From: Closterium sp. Naga37s-1
Lineage: Eukaryota; Streptophyta; Zygnematophyceae; Desmidiales; Closteriaceae
DNA length: 64,000 nucleotides
Assembly (NCBI GenBank): GCA_947471745.1
Contig: CANJKZ010000267.1
Location: forward strand, 1,629,001-1,693,000
Direction: 5' to 3'
This document shows positions 35,072 through 44,800 of the stretch, piece by piece (the first letter of the stretch is position 1; each line of letters opens with the position of its first letter). Position numbers and translations under genes: made by a program. The notes below the pieces were generated by a model. The model saw only the letters and a list, made by a program, of their open reading frames with translations. It made no database searches and was not told the DNA's origin.

Positions 35072-38000
35072 TTTGCCCCCCCGCCTCCCCCTCCCCCTCC
35101 CCCACTTACGCCCCCGCCTCTTTCCCCTGCCCCTGCCCCAAGCACGGAGCCAGCAGCGCCAGCAGCAGCAGATACGCCAAGGAACTCCGGCCAGGCCGTT
35201 TCGTTGGCAGCCTGCTTTCTCTGGCGAATCACGGAGCGCCACGTGGCGTGCGACGAGTGGCGGGGAGGGAGGCCCTCAAAGAAACGGTTTTTGGCAGCCC
35301 ACTGCATCACGTCTAGATGCTGTGTTGTGGAGAAGGGGAGGAGGGGCAGACATGGTGGAAAGGGGGGGGAAGGGGAGGAGGGGCAGACATGGTGGAGAGG
35401 GGGAGGCAGGCAGGCAGACAAGCAGACAGGAGAAGTGAAACGGGGCATAGAGGGTGGGAAGGGGAAGAAAGAGTGAGTAGGTAGAGGGAAGTGAGGAGGA
35501 GGAGGGAAGTGAGGTGGAAGAGGGAAGTGAGGAGGAAGAGGGAAGTGAGGAGGAGGAGGGAAGTGAGGAGGAGGAGGGAAGTGAGGAAGAGGAGGGAAGT
35601 GAGATGGAAGAGGGAAGTGAGGTGGAAGAGGGAAGTGAGGAGGAGGAGGGAAGTGAGGAGGAGGAGGGAAGTGAGAGAGACAGGTGGAGAAAGGCCCTCC
35701 GAAGGATTGTTTCTTGGAAGCCCAGCCCACTGCATCATGTCTAGATGCTGTAGAGTGGAGAAAGACTTTTGAGTCGACTCAGAAGTAAGAGAGACAGGTG
35801 GAGAAATGCCCTCCGAAGAATTGGTTCTTGGAAGCCCAGCCCACTGCATCATGTCTAGATGCTGTAGAGTGGAGAAAGAGTGAGGTAAAAGAGAGAAGTT
35901 CTAGCACCTGTCTCCCACTCATGCCCCTTGCGCCCTTCCTCCCCCCTCCTTCCCATCCCTCCCGTGTCTTCCACCCTTTCCCCCATCTCCCACCCCTCCC
36001 GTCTCTCTCACCCCTTCCCCCTCCTCCACCTCAAACGCTCTCACCTGGGATGCTCTTGCAACCGCTTCTGCCAGCCGCCCAGCCTCCCACTCATGCCCCT
36101 CCGCTCTCCTTTCTCCCCCCATCTTGCCCTCTCCGCCTCCCTCCCACCCTCCATTATTCTCACCTGCAATGCTCTCACCTGAGAGGCTCTTGCAACCGCT
36201 TCTGCCAGCCTCCCTGCCTCCCACTCGTGCCCCTTGCGCCCCTCCGTTCCGCCGCTCCCCCCGCTTCCCCCTCTTCCCCCTTCCCCCAGCTGTATCTGCG
36301 CCTGCTGCTGCGCCAGGGGATCGTCTGGGCCCTGCAGTGTTGCCAGCACCTGAGAAATCCCCTGCAGGCGCATGGCCAGGCAGGTGGCGTCATCCATACG
36401 ACGATCCGTGATACCAGAGGCGTCTGGAAGAGCGGGGGGGAATTGGGGGGTGGGAGAGGGAAGTGAATGGGATGAGAATAGAATACGGAGGAGTAGAGGG
36501 AGTGGGCTGTGCGGACAGGCAGGTGCCATCATCCATGCGACGATCCGTGATACCAGAGGCGTTTGGAAGAGCGGGGGGGTTTGGGAGGTGGGAGGTGGGG
36601 GGTGCAGTGGGGGGTGTGAGGAGAGGAATTATGGAGAGGTGGATGCCGGGAGGTGGATGCCCGACCGGTAGGGCAGGTGGCACCATCCATGCGACGATCC
36701 GTGATACCAGAGGCGTTTGGATTGAGGGGGAGTATGGGGAAGCGGGATGGGGGAGTTGGGGAGGGAGGGAGAGCACGAGCCTGGGGTCCAGCAGCAGGAA
36801 GAGCACCGGGTCGCTGGAAATCCACCCATAACCACCCATAACCGCACCGAAACGCACAGAACCGCACAGAATCGCATAGAAGAGCACAGGACTGCAGAAA
36901 ACCGCACAGAGCCACTCACATCGATCTCTAAGTGTCCGTTATATTCCGGCGAAGGTCCTGTGCGCCAACTCCAGCACGAGCCAGCCAGGGCTACAGCAGC
37001 ACCGCCAGCACCGCACACACCCGACACAGAACCACAAAGAACCGCACAGGACCGCACAGGACCGCACTCACATAGGTCCCTGAGCGTCCTCTTAATCCCG
37101 GCGAAGGTCCTCTGCGCCCATTCGAGCACGAGCCTACGGCCCAGCAGCATAGAGAGCACCCCACACACTGACACAGAACCACACAGAACCGCACAGAACC
37201 GCACTCACAGAGGTCCCTGAGCGTCCTCTTGATCCCGGCGAAGATCCTCTGCGCCCATTCAAGCACGAGCCTGGGGCCCAGCAGCAGAGAGAGCACCCCA
37301 CACACCGACACAGAACCACACAGAACCGCACAGAATCGCACTCACAGAGGTCCCTGAGCGTCCTTTTTATCCCGGTGAAGGTCCTCTGCACCCAGTCGAG
37401 CACAAGCCTGGGATCTAACAGGAGAGAGAGCACCGGGTCACTGGAGACTGCTGCTGCACTCAGATGGAACCACACAAAACCGTACAGGACCGCACAGAAT
37501 CGCACTCACAGAGGTCCCTGAGCGTCCTTTTTATCCCGGTGAAGGTCCTCTGCACCCAGTCGAGCACAAGCCTGGGATCTAACAGGAGAGAGAGCACCGG
37601 GTCACTGGAGACTGCTGCTGCACTCAGATGGAACCACACAAAACCGTACAGGACCGCACAGAATCGCACTCACAGAGGTCCCTGAGCGTCCTTTTTATCC
37701 CGGTGAAGGTCCTCTGCACCCAGTCGAGCACAAGCCTGGGATCTAACAGGAGAGAGAGCACCGGGTCACTGGAGACTGCTGCTGCACTCAGATGGAACCA
37801 CACAAAACCGTACAGGACCGCACAGAATCGCACTCACAGAGGTCCCTGAGCGTCCTTTTTATCCCGGTGAAGGTCCTCTGCACCCAGTCGAGCACAAGCC
37901 TGGGATCTAACAGGAGAGAGAGCACCGGGTCACTGGAAACCGCTGCTGCTCTCAGATGGAACCACCCAGAACCGCACAGAACCGCAAAGAACCGCAGAAA

Positions 38001-39250
38001 GTTCAGCGAAAACCACTCAGAGAGGTCCCTGAGCGTCCTTTTTATCCCGGCGAAGGTCCTCTGCGCCCAGTCGAGCACAAGCCTGGGGTCCAGCAGCAGG
38101 GAGAGCTCCGCACATACAGAACACCACACAACCGCACAGAACCGTACAGAACCGCACTCACATAGATCCCTGAGCGTCCTTTTTATCCCTATGAAGGTCC
38201 TCTGGGCCCAGTCGAGCACAAGCCTGGGATCCAGCAGCAGAGAGAGCACCGGGTCACTGGAAACTGCTGCAGCTCTCAGATAGAACCGCCCAGAACCGCA
38301 CAGAACCGCAGAGAGTTCAGCGAAAACTACTCACATAGGTCCCTGAGCGTCCTCTTTATCCCGGCGAAGGTCCTCTGGGCCCAGTCGAGCACAAGCCTGG
38401 GGTCCAGCAGGAGAGAGAGCACCGGGTCACTGGAGACTGCTGCTTCGTCCATGCACACCTCCTCCACGTCTGCTCATGAAAGGTGGGGGAGAGGGGAGAT
38501 GGGAACAAGGGGAAAGTGACACAGGATAGTGGGGGAGGGAGCAGCAGAGCCAGCACCGGGTCACTGGAAACTGCTGCCTCGTCCATGCACACCTCCTCCA
38601 CGTCTATAGGCACGAATGGAAAGGGGCACAAAAGAAACGGAAGTATGGGTTAAGAGGGGAGGAGAGGCAGCAGGAGAGAGAGAACCGGGACGCTGGAGAC
38701 GGCTGCCTCGTCCATACACACCTCCTCATTCAACAGATGAGCGACACTCACAGTGGCAGATGAGGGTGACGAGCCCGCGATCCAGCGCAATGTCAAAGAG
38801 GGCAAACAGCCTCCGCACGTCCATGGGGCACCCCTGAGCGTCCGCGCCCAGCCCCCCAACCCCCCCGCCGCTTCCCCCCGCTCCCCCTGCTGCTCCGCCC
38901 CCCCACCCAGCAGCATCCTTAACCACGTCTTTGAGAGGGCTGACAAGGCCTGCGTCTACACACGCGTCGTATAAACGGATGTGAATCCGCTCCCCTGATT
39001 GCCGCGCGAACCCCCCTCCCCCTGCTTCTCCCCCTCCAGCAGCAGGGGCCCCGATGGGGCAGCGGCAGACGGGGCAGGCGGAGCAGCGCTGGGCGCACTC
39101 CCCGCAGAGGCAGGCGTGGCGGCAGGGCAGCAGGCAGTGGTGCACGGTGCGCCCACACGGCCTTAACTCGCGCATGGCTCGGCACCTCTCGGCTCTGGCT
39201 TTTAGAGGGAGGGCCCTGGCAGGGGTCATAGCCAGGCGCAGGAGCACCTC
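29145..39250 (-). CDS. HOS1: HOS1-type RING protein with ELYS-like region and FG-rich tail (9 exons seen)
   Basis: Exons (minus): 39250-38752, 38469-38335, 36423-36179, 35319-34702, 34121-33951, 33286-32639, 32138-31857, 31230-30182, 29571-29145. All have GT/AG ends, all phases agree, and they give 1357 residues. HOS1 is a plant E3 ubiquitin ligase in cold and flowering control that also binds the NUP107-160 pore complex. Exon 1 has the HOS1-type RING: ERCRAMRELRPCG, then PCRHACLCGEC, RCSACPVC. Recognisable follow-ons are LICHYVEEVCMDEAAVSSDP, QHLDVMQWAAKNRFFEGL, KKAIFLYYLIDRFY, EEAVTALRVLIENRLL and LQRCLLTRT, in HOS1 order (ELYS-like helical region). The last two exons (from about residue 867) carry a long Q run and about 14 FG dipeptides (FGSSAPAFGTS), as in nucleoporins, which I do not recall in HOS1. 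An ATG lies at 39229; a further 5' exon is likely but was not found. Introns are full of exon echoes. Confidence 0.85.
29267..29302. repeat. GCA triplet run (poly-Ala in HOS1-like tail)
   Basis: About twelve GCA triplets encode a poly-Ala run on the minus strand, between the FG motifs and the C-terminus. Confidence 0.8.
29813..30245 (-). repeat. echoes of the end of HOS1-like exon 8
   Basis: The exon end coding for AAAFKDSVGVFR, with its donor, is at 30182-30240. It recurs at about 29813-29872, 29933-29990 and 30059-30116. Each copy keeps CCTGAACACACCAACCGAGT and a GT donor, separated by partly shared intron sequence. Confidence 0.85.
30826..30897. repeat. CTG/CAG triplet tract (poly-Gln)
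   Basis: A run of over 20 CTG/TTG triplets on the plus strand encodes poly-Gln in exon 8 of the HOS1-like gene. Shorter CAG-type runs occur at 30426-30466 and 35038-35069. Length variation between individuals is likely. Confidence 0.9.
31265..31560 (-). repeat. echoes of the start of HOS1-like exon 8
   Basis: Upstream of the used acceptor at 31231, segments like the exon start (GAGTTGAAGCAC, GATCTGCTG, GCAGAGGGTTCGCC on the plus strand) recur at about 31290-31370 and 31440-31560, with a palindrome at 31481-31513 between two of them. Confidence 0.75.
31481..31513. repeat. palindrome A, TTGAG-AATT-CTCAA core
   Basis: A 33-base near-perfect hairpin with GTATGTTTT arms (one unpaired base) is centred on GAGAATTCTC. 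It is flanked by direct repeats of about 20 bases (31461-31480 and 31515-31534). Confidence 0.8.
32258..32310 (-). repeat. echo of the start of HOS1-like exon 7
   Basis: The start of exon 7 (32138 downward, coding for RYKAALSAHKQV) has a second copy at about 32258-32310 that reads RYKVALSAHKQV and has its own CAG acceptor. The short segment between is intron-like. Confidence 0.75.
32498..32580 (-). repeat. echo of the end of HOS1-like exon 6
   Basis: The exon end coding for LQRCLLTRTAQQPEGACGTLL is repeated just downstream of the used copy at 32639-32720, in the same frame sense and with a GT donor near 32497. Confidence 0.8.
33343..33900 (-). repeat. echoes of the end of HOS1-like exon 5
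   Basis: Segments resembling the exon end (used copy 33951-34020, coding VVETMVMVMLDECTEEGLK) recur at about 33820-33895, 33690-33745 and 33555-33620 with a trinucleotide-rich intron between them. Two more diverged repeats are at 33343-33391 and 33427-33480, around palindrome B. Confidence 0.7.
33391..33417. repeat. palindrome B, decayed TTTTGAG core
   Basis: A 27-base imperfect hairpin (CTTGTTTTGAG / CCCAAAACAAAG) with centre ATGT lies between direct repeats 33343-33391 and 33427-33480. Confidence 0.6.
34165..34600 (-). repeat. echoes of HOS1-like exon 5 start
   Basis: The exon start coding for YYLIDRFYQGGQSEGQQRWRG (used copy 34050-34121) recurs at about 34195-34285, 34350-34425 and 34510-34590, each with an upstream CAG acceptor. 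Small changes make some read SIASTREG-like in other frames. Confidence 0.85.
35476..35675. repeat. GGGAAGTGAGGAGGA minisatellite in HOS1-like intron
   Basis: About fourteen 15-base units of purine-only sequence (GGGAAGTGAGGAGGA with GTGGAA variants) lie in the intron before exon 4. It is a pure purine/pyrimidine tract. Confidence 0.9.
35684..35880 (-). repeat. echoes of HOS1-like exon 4 start
   Basis: The exon 4 start (CATCTAGACGTGATGCAGTGGGC; used copy ends 35319) recurs at about 35690-35755 and 35800-35872, reading HLDMMQWAGLP, each with a CAG acceptor. Palindrome C sits between the two. Confidence 0.85.
35765..35786. repeat. palindrome C, TTTTGAG-TCGA-CTC core
   Basis: This 22-base palindrome has one mismatch (ACTTTTGAG, TCGA, CTCAGAAGT) and lies between two ~80-base direct repeats that copy the start of HOS1-like exon 4. 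Confidence 0.8.
36035..36130 (-). repeat. echoes of HOS1-like exon 3 end
   Basis: The exon end (GGCTGGCAGAAGCGGTTGCAA, used copy 36179-36225) recurs at about 36042-36095 and, more weakly, near 35920, with donors of GTGAGA type. Confidence 0.75.
36370..36725 (-). repeat. echoes of HOS1-like exon 3 start
   Basis: The exon start coding ASGITDRRMDD (used copy up to 36423) recurs at about 36510-36565 and 36665-36720, each with a CAG/CTCCAG-like acceptor on the minus strand. Confidence 0.85.
36920..38334 (-). repeat. echo array of HOS1-like exon 2 end
   Basis: About eight tandem copies of the exon 2 end (coding PRLVLDWAQRTFAGIKRTLRDL) plus following intron lie downstream of the used copy at 38335-38469. 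Three neighbouring copies (about 37345-37836) repeat at exactly 164 bp and look identical by eye; the others are diverged. Variants include RLVLEWAQRIFAGIKRTLRDL. Confidence 0.9.
38530..38725 (-). repeat. echoes of HOS1-like exon 2 start
   Basis: The exon start coding VCMDEAAVSSDPVL (used copy at 38469) recurs at about 38545-38600 and 38670-38725, with small changes (EAAVSSVPVL). Confidence 0.85.
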
Positions 39251-39354
39251 CTGTTTTAGGGTTTCAGGTTTGGGGTTCAGGGTTTCGGGGGCGGGGGGGG
39301 ACGAGGGGAGGAGGGGAGGAGGGGAGGGAGGGGAGGGGGGAAAGGAGGGGAGGA

Positions 39355-40290
39355 GGAACAGTAGAGAAGGGGGTGAAGGCGTGGCGGCAGGGCAGCAGGC
39401 AGTGGTGCACGGTGCCCCCACACGGCCTCAGCTCGCGCATGGCTCGGCACCTCTCCGCCCTCGCCTCCAGAGGAAGGGCCCTGGCAGGGGTCACAGCCAG
39501 GCGCAGCAGCACCTCCTGTTTGGGGAGCGGGGGGAAGATGGGGGGGGGAGGAATGGGGGGGATAGCATGGCGCGGCACCGCTCTACCCTCGCCTCTAAGG
39601 GGAGCGCCCTGCCAGGGGTCACAGCCAGGCGCAGCAGCACCTCCTGGGGGAGGGGAAGCGGAAGATGGGGGTGGGGAGGAATGGGGGGGATAGCATGGCG
39701 CGGCACCGCTCTACCCTCGCCTCTAAGGGGAGCGCCCTGCCAGGGGTCACAGCCAGGCGCAGCAGCACCTCCTGGGGGAGGGGAAGCGGAAGATGGGGGT
39801 GGGGAGGAATGGGGGGGATAGCATGGCGCGGCACCGCTCTACCCTCGCCTCTAAGGGGAGCGCCCTGCCAGGGGTCACAGCCAGGCGCAGCAGCACCTCC
39901 TGGGGGAGGGGAAGCGGAAGATGGGGGTGGGGAGGAATGGGGGGGATCGCATGGCACGGCACCGCTCCGCCCTTGACTCTAAAGGAGGGCTCTTGCTGGG
40001 GTCAGCGCCAGGCGCAGCAGCACCTCCTGTTTGAGGGGAGGAGGAGGGGGAATGGGGTCCAGGAGGGAAGGAATGGGTGGGATCACATGGCGCGGCACCG
40101 CTCCGCCCTCGACTCCAGCCAGAGGCAGCGCCCTAGCGGGAGTCCCCCCCAGCCGCACCAGCACCTCCTGTTTCGGGGGGGAGGAGGGGGGGGGGGGGAT
40201 GGGGAGGGAGGCCTATGGGGGGAAGCGCCGCGTGGCAGGGCCCTCGCGGGGGAAATCGTCAGGCGCAGGCACCCCCTGCTTGAGGAGGTA
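39355..40290 (-). repeat. echo array of HOS1-like RING exon
   Basis: A copy of the first half of the RING exon (EVLLRLAVTPARALPLEARAERCRAM through HHCLLPCRHA) is at about 39365-39515. Shorter copies follow up to 40290. Four of them repeat at exactly 128 bp (near 39537, 39665, 39793 and 39921) and are almost identical. Confidence 0.9.
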
Positions 40291-40441
40291 AAGAAGGTGT
40301 GGAGAGATGGAGGGGAATGGTAGCATTCCCCAGGCCAGACGTGCTGAACTGAACGAATGCTAGTGATTTCAGAGATTTATCAGGCTGGTAACATTCTCCG
40401 CCCGATTAGCTCGGAGAGTTTCTCAGCAGGATAATAAAATC

Positions 40442-40492
40442 ACGTGTATGAAGAAGTGTTTGAGACGTCTCAAAACACTTCTTCATACACGT
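40442..40492. repeat. palindrome D, TTTGAG-ACGT-CTCAAA core
   Basis: This 51-base near-perfect palindrome has arms of 23 and 24 bases with one extra A and centre ACGT. It lies between 28-29 base direct repeats (40408-40436 and 40493-40521). Confidence 0.9.
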
Positions 40493-40575
40493 AGCTCGGA
40501 GAGTTTCTCAGCAGGATAATAGCATTTCTCAGGCTGGTGGCATTCCGAGAATGGAGTACTACCAAGGTGCAAGTT

Positions 40576-40718
40576 TTAGGGTACATTCCGGGCTCTGGTC
40601 AGACGGTCAACAACGCCTGTACAGCTTACAATTAGAACAAATGGTGAGAATTAGCTACGATTTAGGGTCACAAGCACGACTGGCCAGAAGTTTGACCAGA
40701 GCCCGGAATGCACCCTTA
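40576..40718. mobile_element. MITE, PIF/Harbinger type, second copy
   Basis: The element spans 40579-40715 (137 bp), flanked by TTA on both sides. Terminal inverted repeats of about 25 bases (GGGTACATTCCGGGCTCTGG at the left; complement of GGGTGCATTCCGGGCTCTGG at the right) resemble those of the element at 14838. It is non-coding. Confidence 0.78.
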
Positions 40719-41891
40719 GACCCCTCGGATGTCATTGATCGCATACAGTCGGAATTACATCGCGTTGCGATTCGATACAGTGTAACTGCCCTTCGATTCC
40801 CTCTTAACAACTGCCTCGCTATTCGACACAGTGTACCTGCCGTACCTTCCATACCTGCTGACGGCGGCGGCATTGACGTGGACACAAGATCTCCCTAGGG
40901 TAATTCTCAACAGTGTACCTGCCGTACCTGCTGACGGGAGTGATTTTAAATTTGGTGCACCCTGTCGTTCCTAGAATAACGCGATAAAACATACTCGCTA
41001 CGGTAACTCGTTACAAGGTACTGTCCGTACTGAGGGAAACTCTAAACAGTGCTCCTGCCGTACCTGCTGACGGCGGTCCATGATATCTGATCAGGACCGG
41101 ATAATCGAGAATCCAACGGGTGGACGTTAGATCGAGGATCAGCAGCCCGTACGATCCGACGATCAGCGGCCCGTCGACTATTCAATATCAACCGAATTTC
41201 CGCTCCGAGGCCAGTATGATGGTTGCGGCCAACACTCAACTCAATACAGCCGCTGAATCTGAAGCTGGCGCTGCTGTCTAAGTTTACTGCACGAAACCTG
41301 TGTTGGGATCCAAACAACACAGCTCCCAGGAGTGGGTGTTGGAATCCCCCCACTCAAAATAAACAACTTTTAGTTTCTTTTGTGGAGGCACAATCGGTTT
41401 TGTGTGTTTTGGTTGGGTGCAATATCGTTTTTCGTGGTACAGTCTGGTAGCAGCTCGAACAGCGCATACTAAGCCCGCTACTGAGGTTTGAAGCTGGTTA
41501 CGATATGCTGTTGATTCGCTGACACCTTCGCGAATCACAAATCTATGTCGCGGTGGGAAGTCTCAGGGACGCGACACTCGTCACAAGTTCACTCGTTAAC
41601 AAGTACTGCTCATTCTTTTCAGAGTACATAACATATTTGCAGTGTAACACCGCCGAATCAGCGACAGTCGTAATCGGTTGATGCTCTTTCGCCAGATTCG
41701 CTGACAACTTCGCGAAACTGTTTATATTCGCAACCGAACTGAATCAGAGCAGCAGGCAGCCGAGTACAGATCATTCCGAGATTCGGCTCTGTACGGAGCC
41801 TCCTAACGGCTCTAATTCCCGATCCAGACTAGAACTAGAACTAAAATAGTCGATTACTGATCGGAGCCGACTCGCGGTTCTAATCGCAGCC

Positions 41892-44800
41892 ATGACGGTC
41901 ATTACCAGTGCGAGCGGCCTGCTGGCCATGCTCGACGAGGAGGAGCCGGCTCTCCGCGTGTACGCTCTCAAGAATCTGAATCTGCTCGTCGGCCAGTTCT
42001 GGGCCGAGATCTCCGCGAACATCTCCACCATGTAAGGACGTGTAGTTAATCTCCTCAGTCCCGTAAGTGCGTGAAATCCGCGGTCTTACTAATCTGCTTC
42101 TGCATCCCGACTCTAGTTTAGAGTTCGAGCTTCAGCCTGCGATTTTACCTTAGGTCATCTCAGGAAAGTTAGAAATTCCAGATCTGTGCTACAAATTCCC
42201 GATTTAGGTACCAGCTGCTACCAGAGACGATTGGCTTCGTAGCCTGACACATCTGATTGGCTTGAAAGCCTGACATACCGGTAGTTATAGCGGGGAATCG
42301 TGCAGTCATGTCATTAACCTTTTCTAAGCGTCTCGACACTTTAACAGCTAGCTTTTGCACTCCTCCCGACGGCGACGGCGGATGTACGAGAATTGGATCC
42401 TCCCGACGGCGACGGCGGATGTACGAGAATTGGTTGAGTGGATTGAATTCGTCGACCGTCAGTCACATAGGAGATGCGAAATGGCCAGTCGTTCCGATTG
42501 AGATAGCGGGTGGCTTGATCTCAAGCTCTAACTGTGTCGTGTCGCTTTTGCTCATACCCTTTTCCTTCGTTCGTAGTAGGCTGACCCGTATAAAGGTTTC
42601 GTTTTCAGAATTCAGGGTGAATCGAGCAGGATTCAAGTAGTTTCTAGCCTGCTAGCTCGTTAAACTCAACTTTCCTTGCGATCGTGAGGCGCAAGGTCGG
42701 ACAACCTCTCCCTCGCTGGTGTGGTCAATATGGATCGGGAGTAGTAGAGCTTACTGCGCGACTTTCGGCTCATTATTCCATCATTTGTTGGATTCCATCA
42801 CGCAGAGCCTCATAGGTTGTTACGTGACATTCGGTCGATTTTAATGTCATTCTGGGCAGTCAGTCGGTTCGATAGTACGGTGCAGGGCAGGTTGACTGAT
42901 GTCATCCTGGGTAGACGGAATCTGTCAGGATTCGCTAAATCAAAGATGTCAGACGGAAATTGTAGGTAGCTTAGGAATGTCTAGCGGGATTGACTTCGTA
43001 GATTGACTAGAAGAGTTTTTAAAGTTACAGATCGTGGGTATGGCTACTCACGCATCTTATTCCACGTCTAAGCTTCACGTCCTGCCTTTCAGCAGTGTAG
43101 CTAATGCGTTACTTGCTCTCATCCATTGTATCAAGGGCCTCCCATTCTTCATTCGGTTTACATTTGAAAGTCGTCTAAGACTGCCTGTTACGTCATCGTC
43201 CCATTTCCTTCTCTCTGTTTGAATCCCTTCAGAGAGAGCTTGTACGAGGATGAGACGTTCGACCATCGCGAGCTGGCAGCGCTTCTGGCCTCCAAGGTAT
43301 TTATCGTCCGGTATTCCTAGGGTGTTTTTTTCAGGTCTTTTCCAGGTGTTCGTGAGGTGTTTTTCAGGTGTTCCTCAGGCTCATGAGGTGTTCGTCAGGT
43401 GTTTTTCAGGTGTTCCTCAGGCTCATGAGGGAATCGTCAGGTGTTTTTCAGGTGTTCCTCAGGCCCATCAGGTGTTCGTCAGAGAGGTGCTTCTTCTGTG
43501 GGCCTGTGTGGTTAAGGCTGTTTGGATAAACTTCGACCTTCGGTCCCTGTGTGCACCCGTGCAGGTGTTCTACTATCTGGGCGAGCTCACCGACTCTGAA
43601 GTGAAGTGCTCCCTCGGTGTGCTCAACGCTGTGTGAACTAACCAACTTCAACTCTGCTGTTTCCTGTCCGTCCGTGCGTGCATGCACCCGTGCAGGTGTC
43701 AGGTGTTCTACTATCTGGGCGACCTCACTGACTCTGAAGTGAAGTGCTCCCTTGGTGTGCACAACGCTGTGTGAACTAACCAACTTCAACTCTGCTGTTT
43801 CCTGTCCGTCCGTGCATGCACCCGTGCAGGTGTTCTACTATCTGGGCGAGCTCACCGACTCGCTCACGTACGCCCTTGGCGCGGGGTCGCTGTTTGACGT
43901 CTCGGAGGACTCAGAATACGTGCAGACGCTCATTGGTGCGTGCATGGGTGTGCTTTGTTTGTTATGCGGATGATGATGCATGGGTGCATGGGTGCATGGA
44001 TGCAAGGAGGCATGGTTGAGTGAAGGGACTCACCGATTCGCTCATGTACGCCCTTGGCGCGGGGTCGCTGTTTGACGTCTCGGAGGACTCGGAATACGTG
44101 CAGACGCTCATTGGTGCGTGCATGGGTGTGCTGTGTTTGTTATGCGGATGATGATGCATGGGTGCATGGGTGCATGGATGCAAGGAGGCATGGTTGAGTG
44201 AAGGGACTCACTGACTCGCTCACGTACGCCCTTGGCGCGGGGCCGCTCTTTGACGTCTCGGCGGACTCCGAATACGCACAGACTCTCATTGGTGCGTGCA
44301 TGGGTGCATGGGTGCAAGGGCAGTGAGTGAATGCACTCGCCCACGTGCGGGGTCGCTGTTTGACGTCTCGGAGGACTCGGAATACGTGCAGACGCTCATT
44401 GGTGCGTGTGTGGGTGGGCTGGTAGTTAGGGGTGCGGGCGGGTGCATCGGTGATTGAGCGTGGGTGCTTGAGCGTACATGCAAGGGTCGCTCTTTGACGT
44501 CTCGGAGGACTCGGAATACGTGCAGACGCTCATTGGTGCGTGCATGCTTGCATGACTCCTACGACCCTGATGCTGACTATCCTGTCTCAGTGCCCCCTGT
44601 GTTGTTCCCGTGTGTTTTCCTTGTGCCTCCCCTGGGCCCATGCACCACTCCCCGCATCCAAGTGCATTGACGAGTACATGGATTTGAGTGTCAAGCGTGC
44701 GGATTCCCATGACCCCAACGCTGACTATCCCCTTGACCCAATGCCCCATGTGTTTTCCTTGGGTCTCCCCTTGCCCCATGCCCCATGCCCCATGCCCCAT

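Larger units (their letters stand above)
40291..41891. promoter_or_regulatory. divergent upstream region shared by HOS1-like and RPN2 genes
   Basis: No protein gene is recognised. It holds palindrome D (40442-40492), a MITE (40576-40718), three copies of a CCTGCCGTACCTGCTGACGG-like segment (about 40840, 40917 and 41052) and a duplicated GATTCGCTGACA..CTTCGCGAA word (41513 and 41695). A weak TATA-like TTTATATT lies at 41721, about 170 bases before the RPN2 ATG. Promoter function is inferred from position only. Confidence 0.45.
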
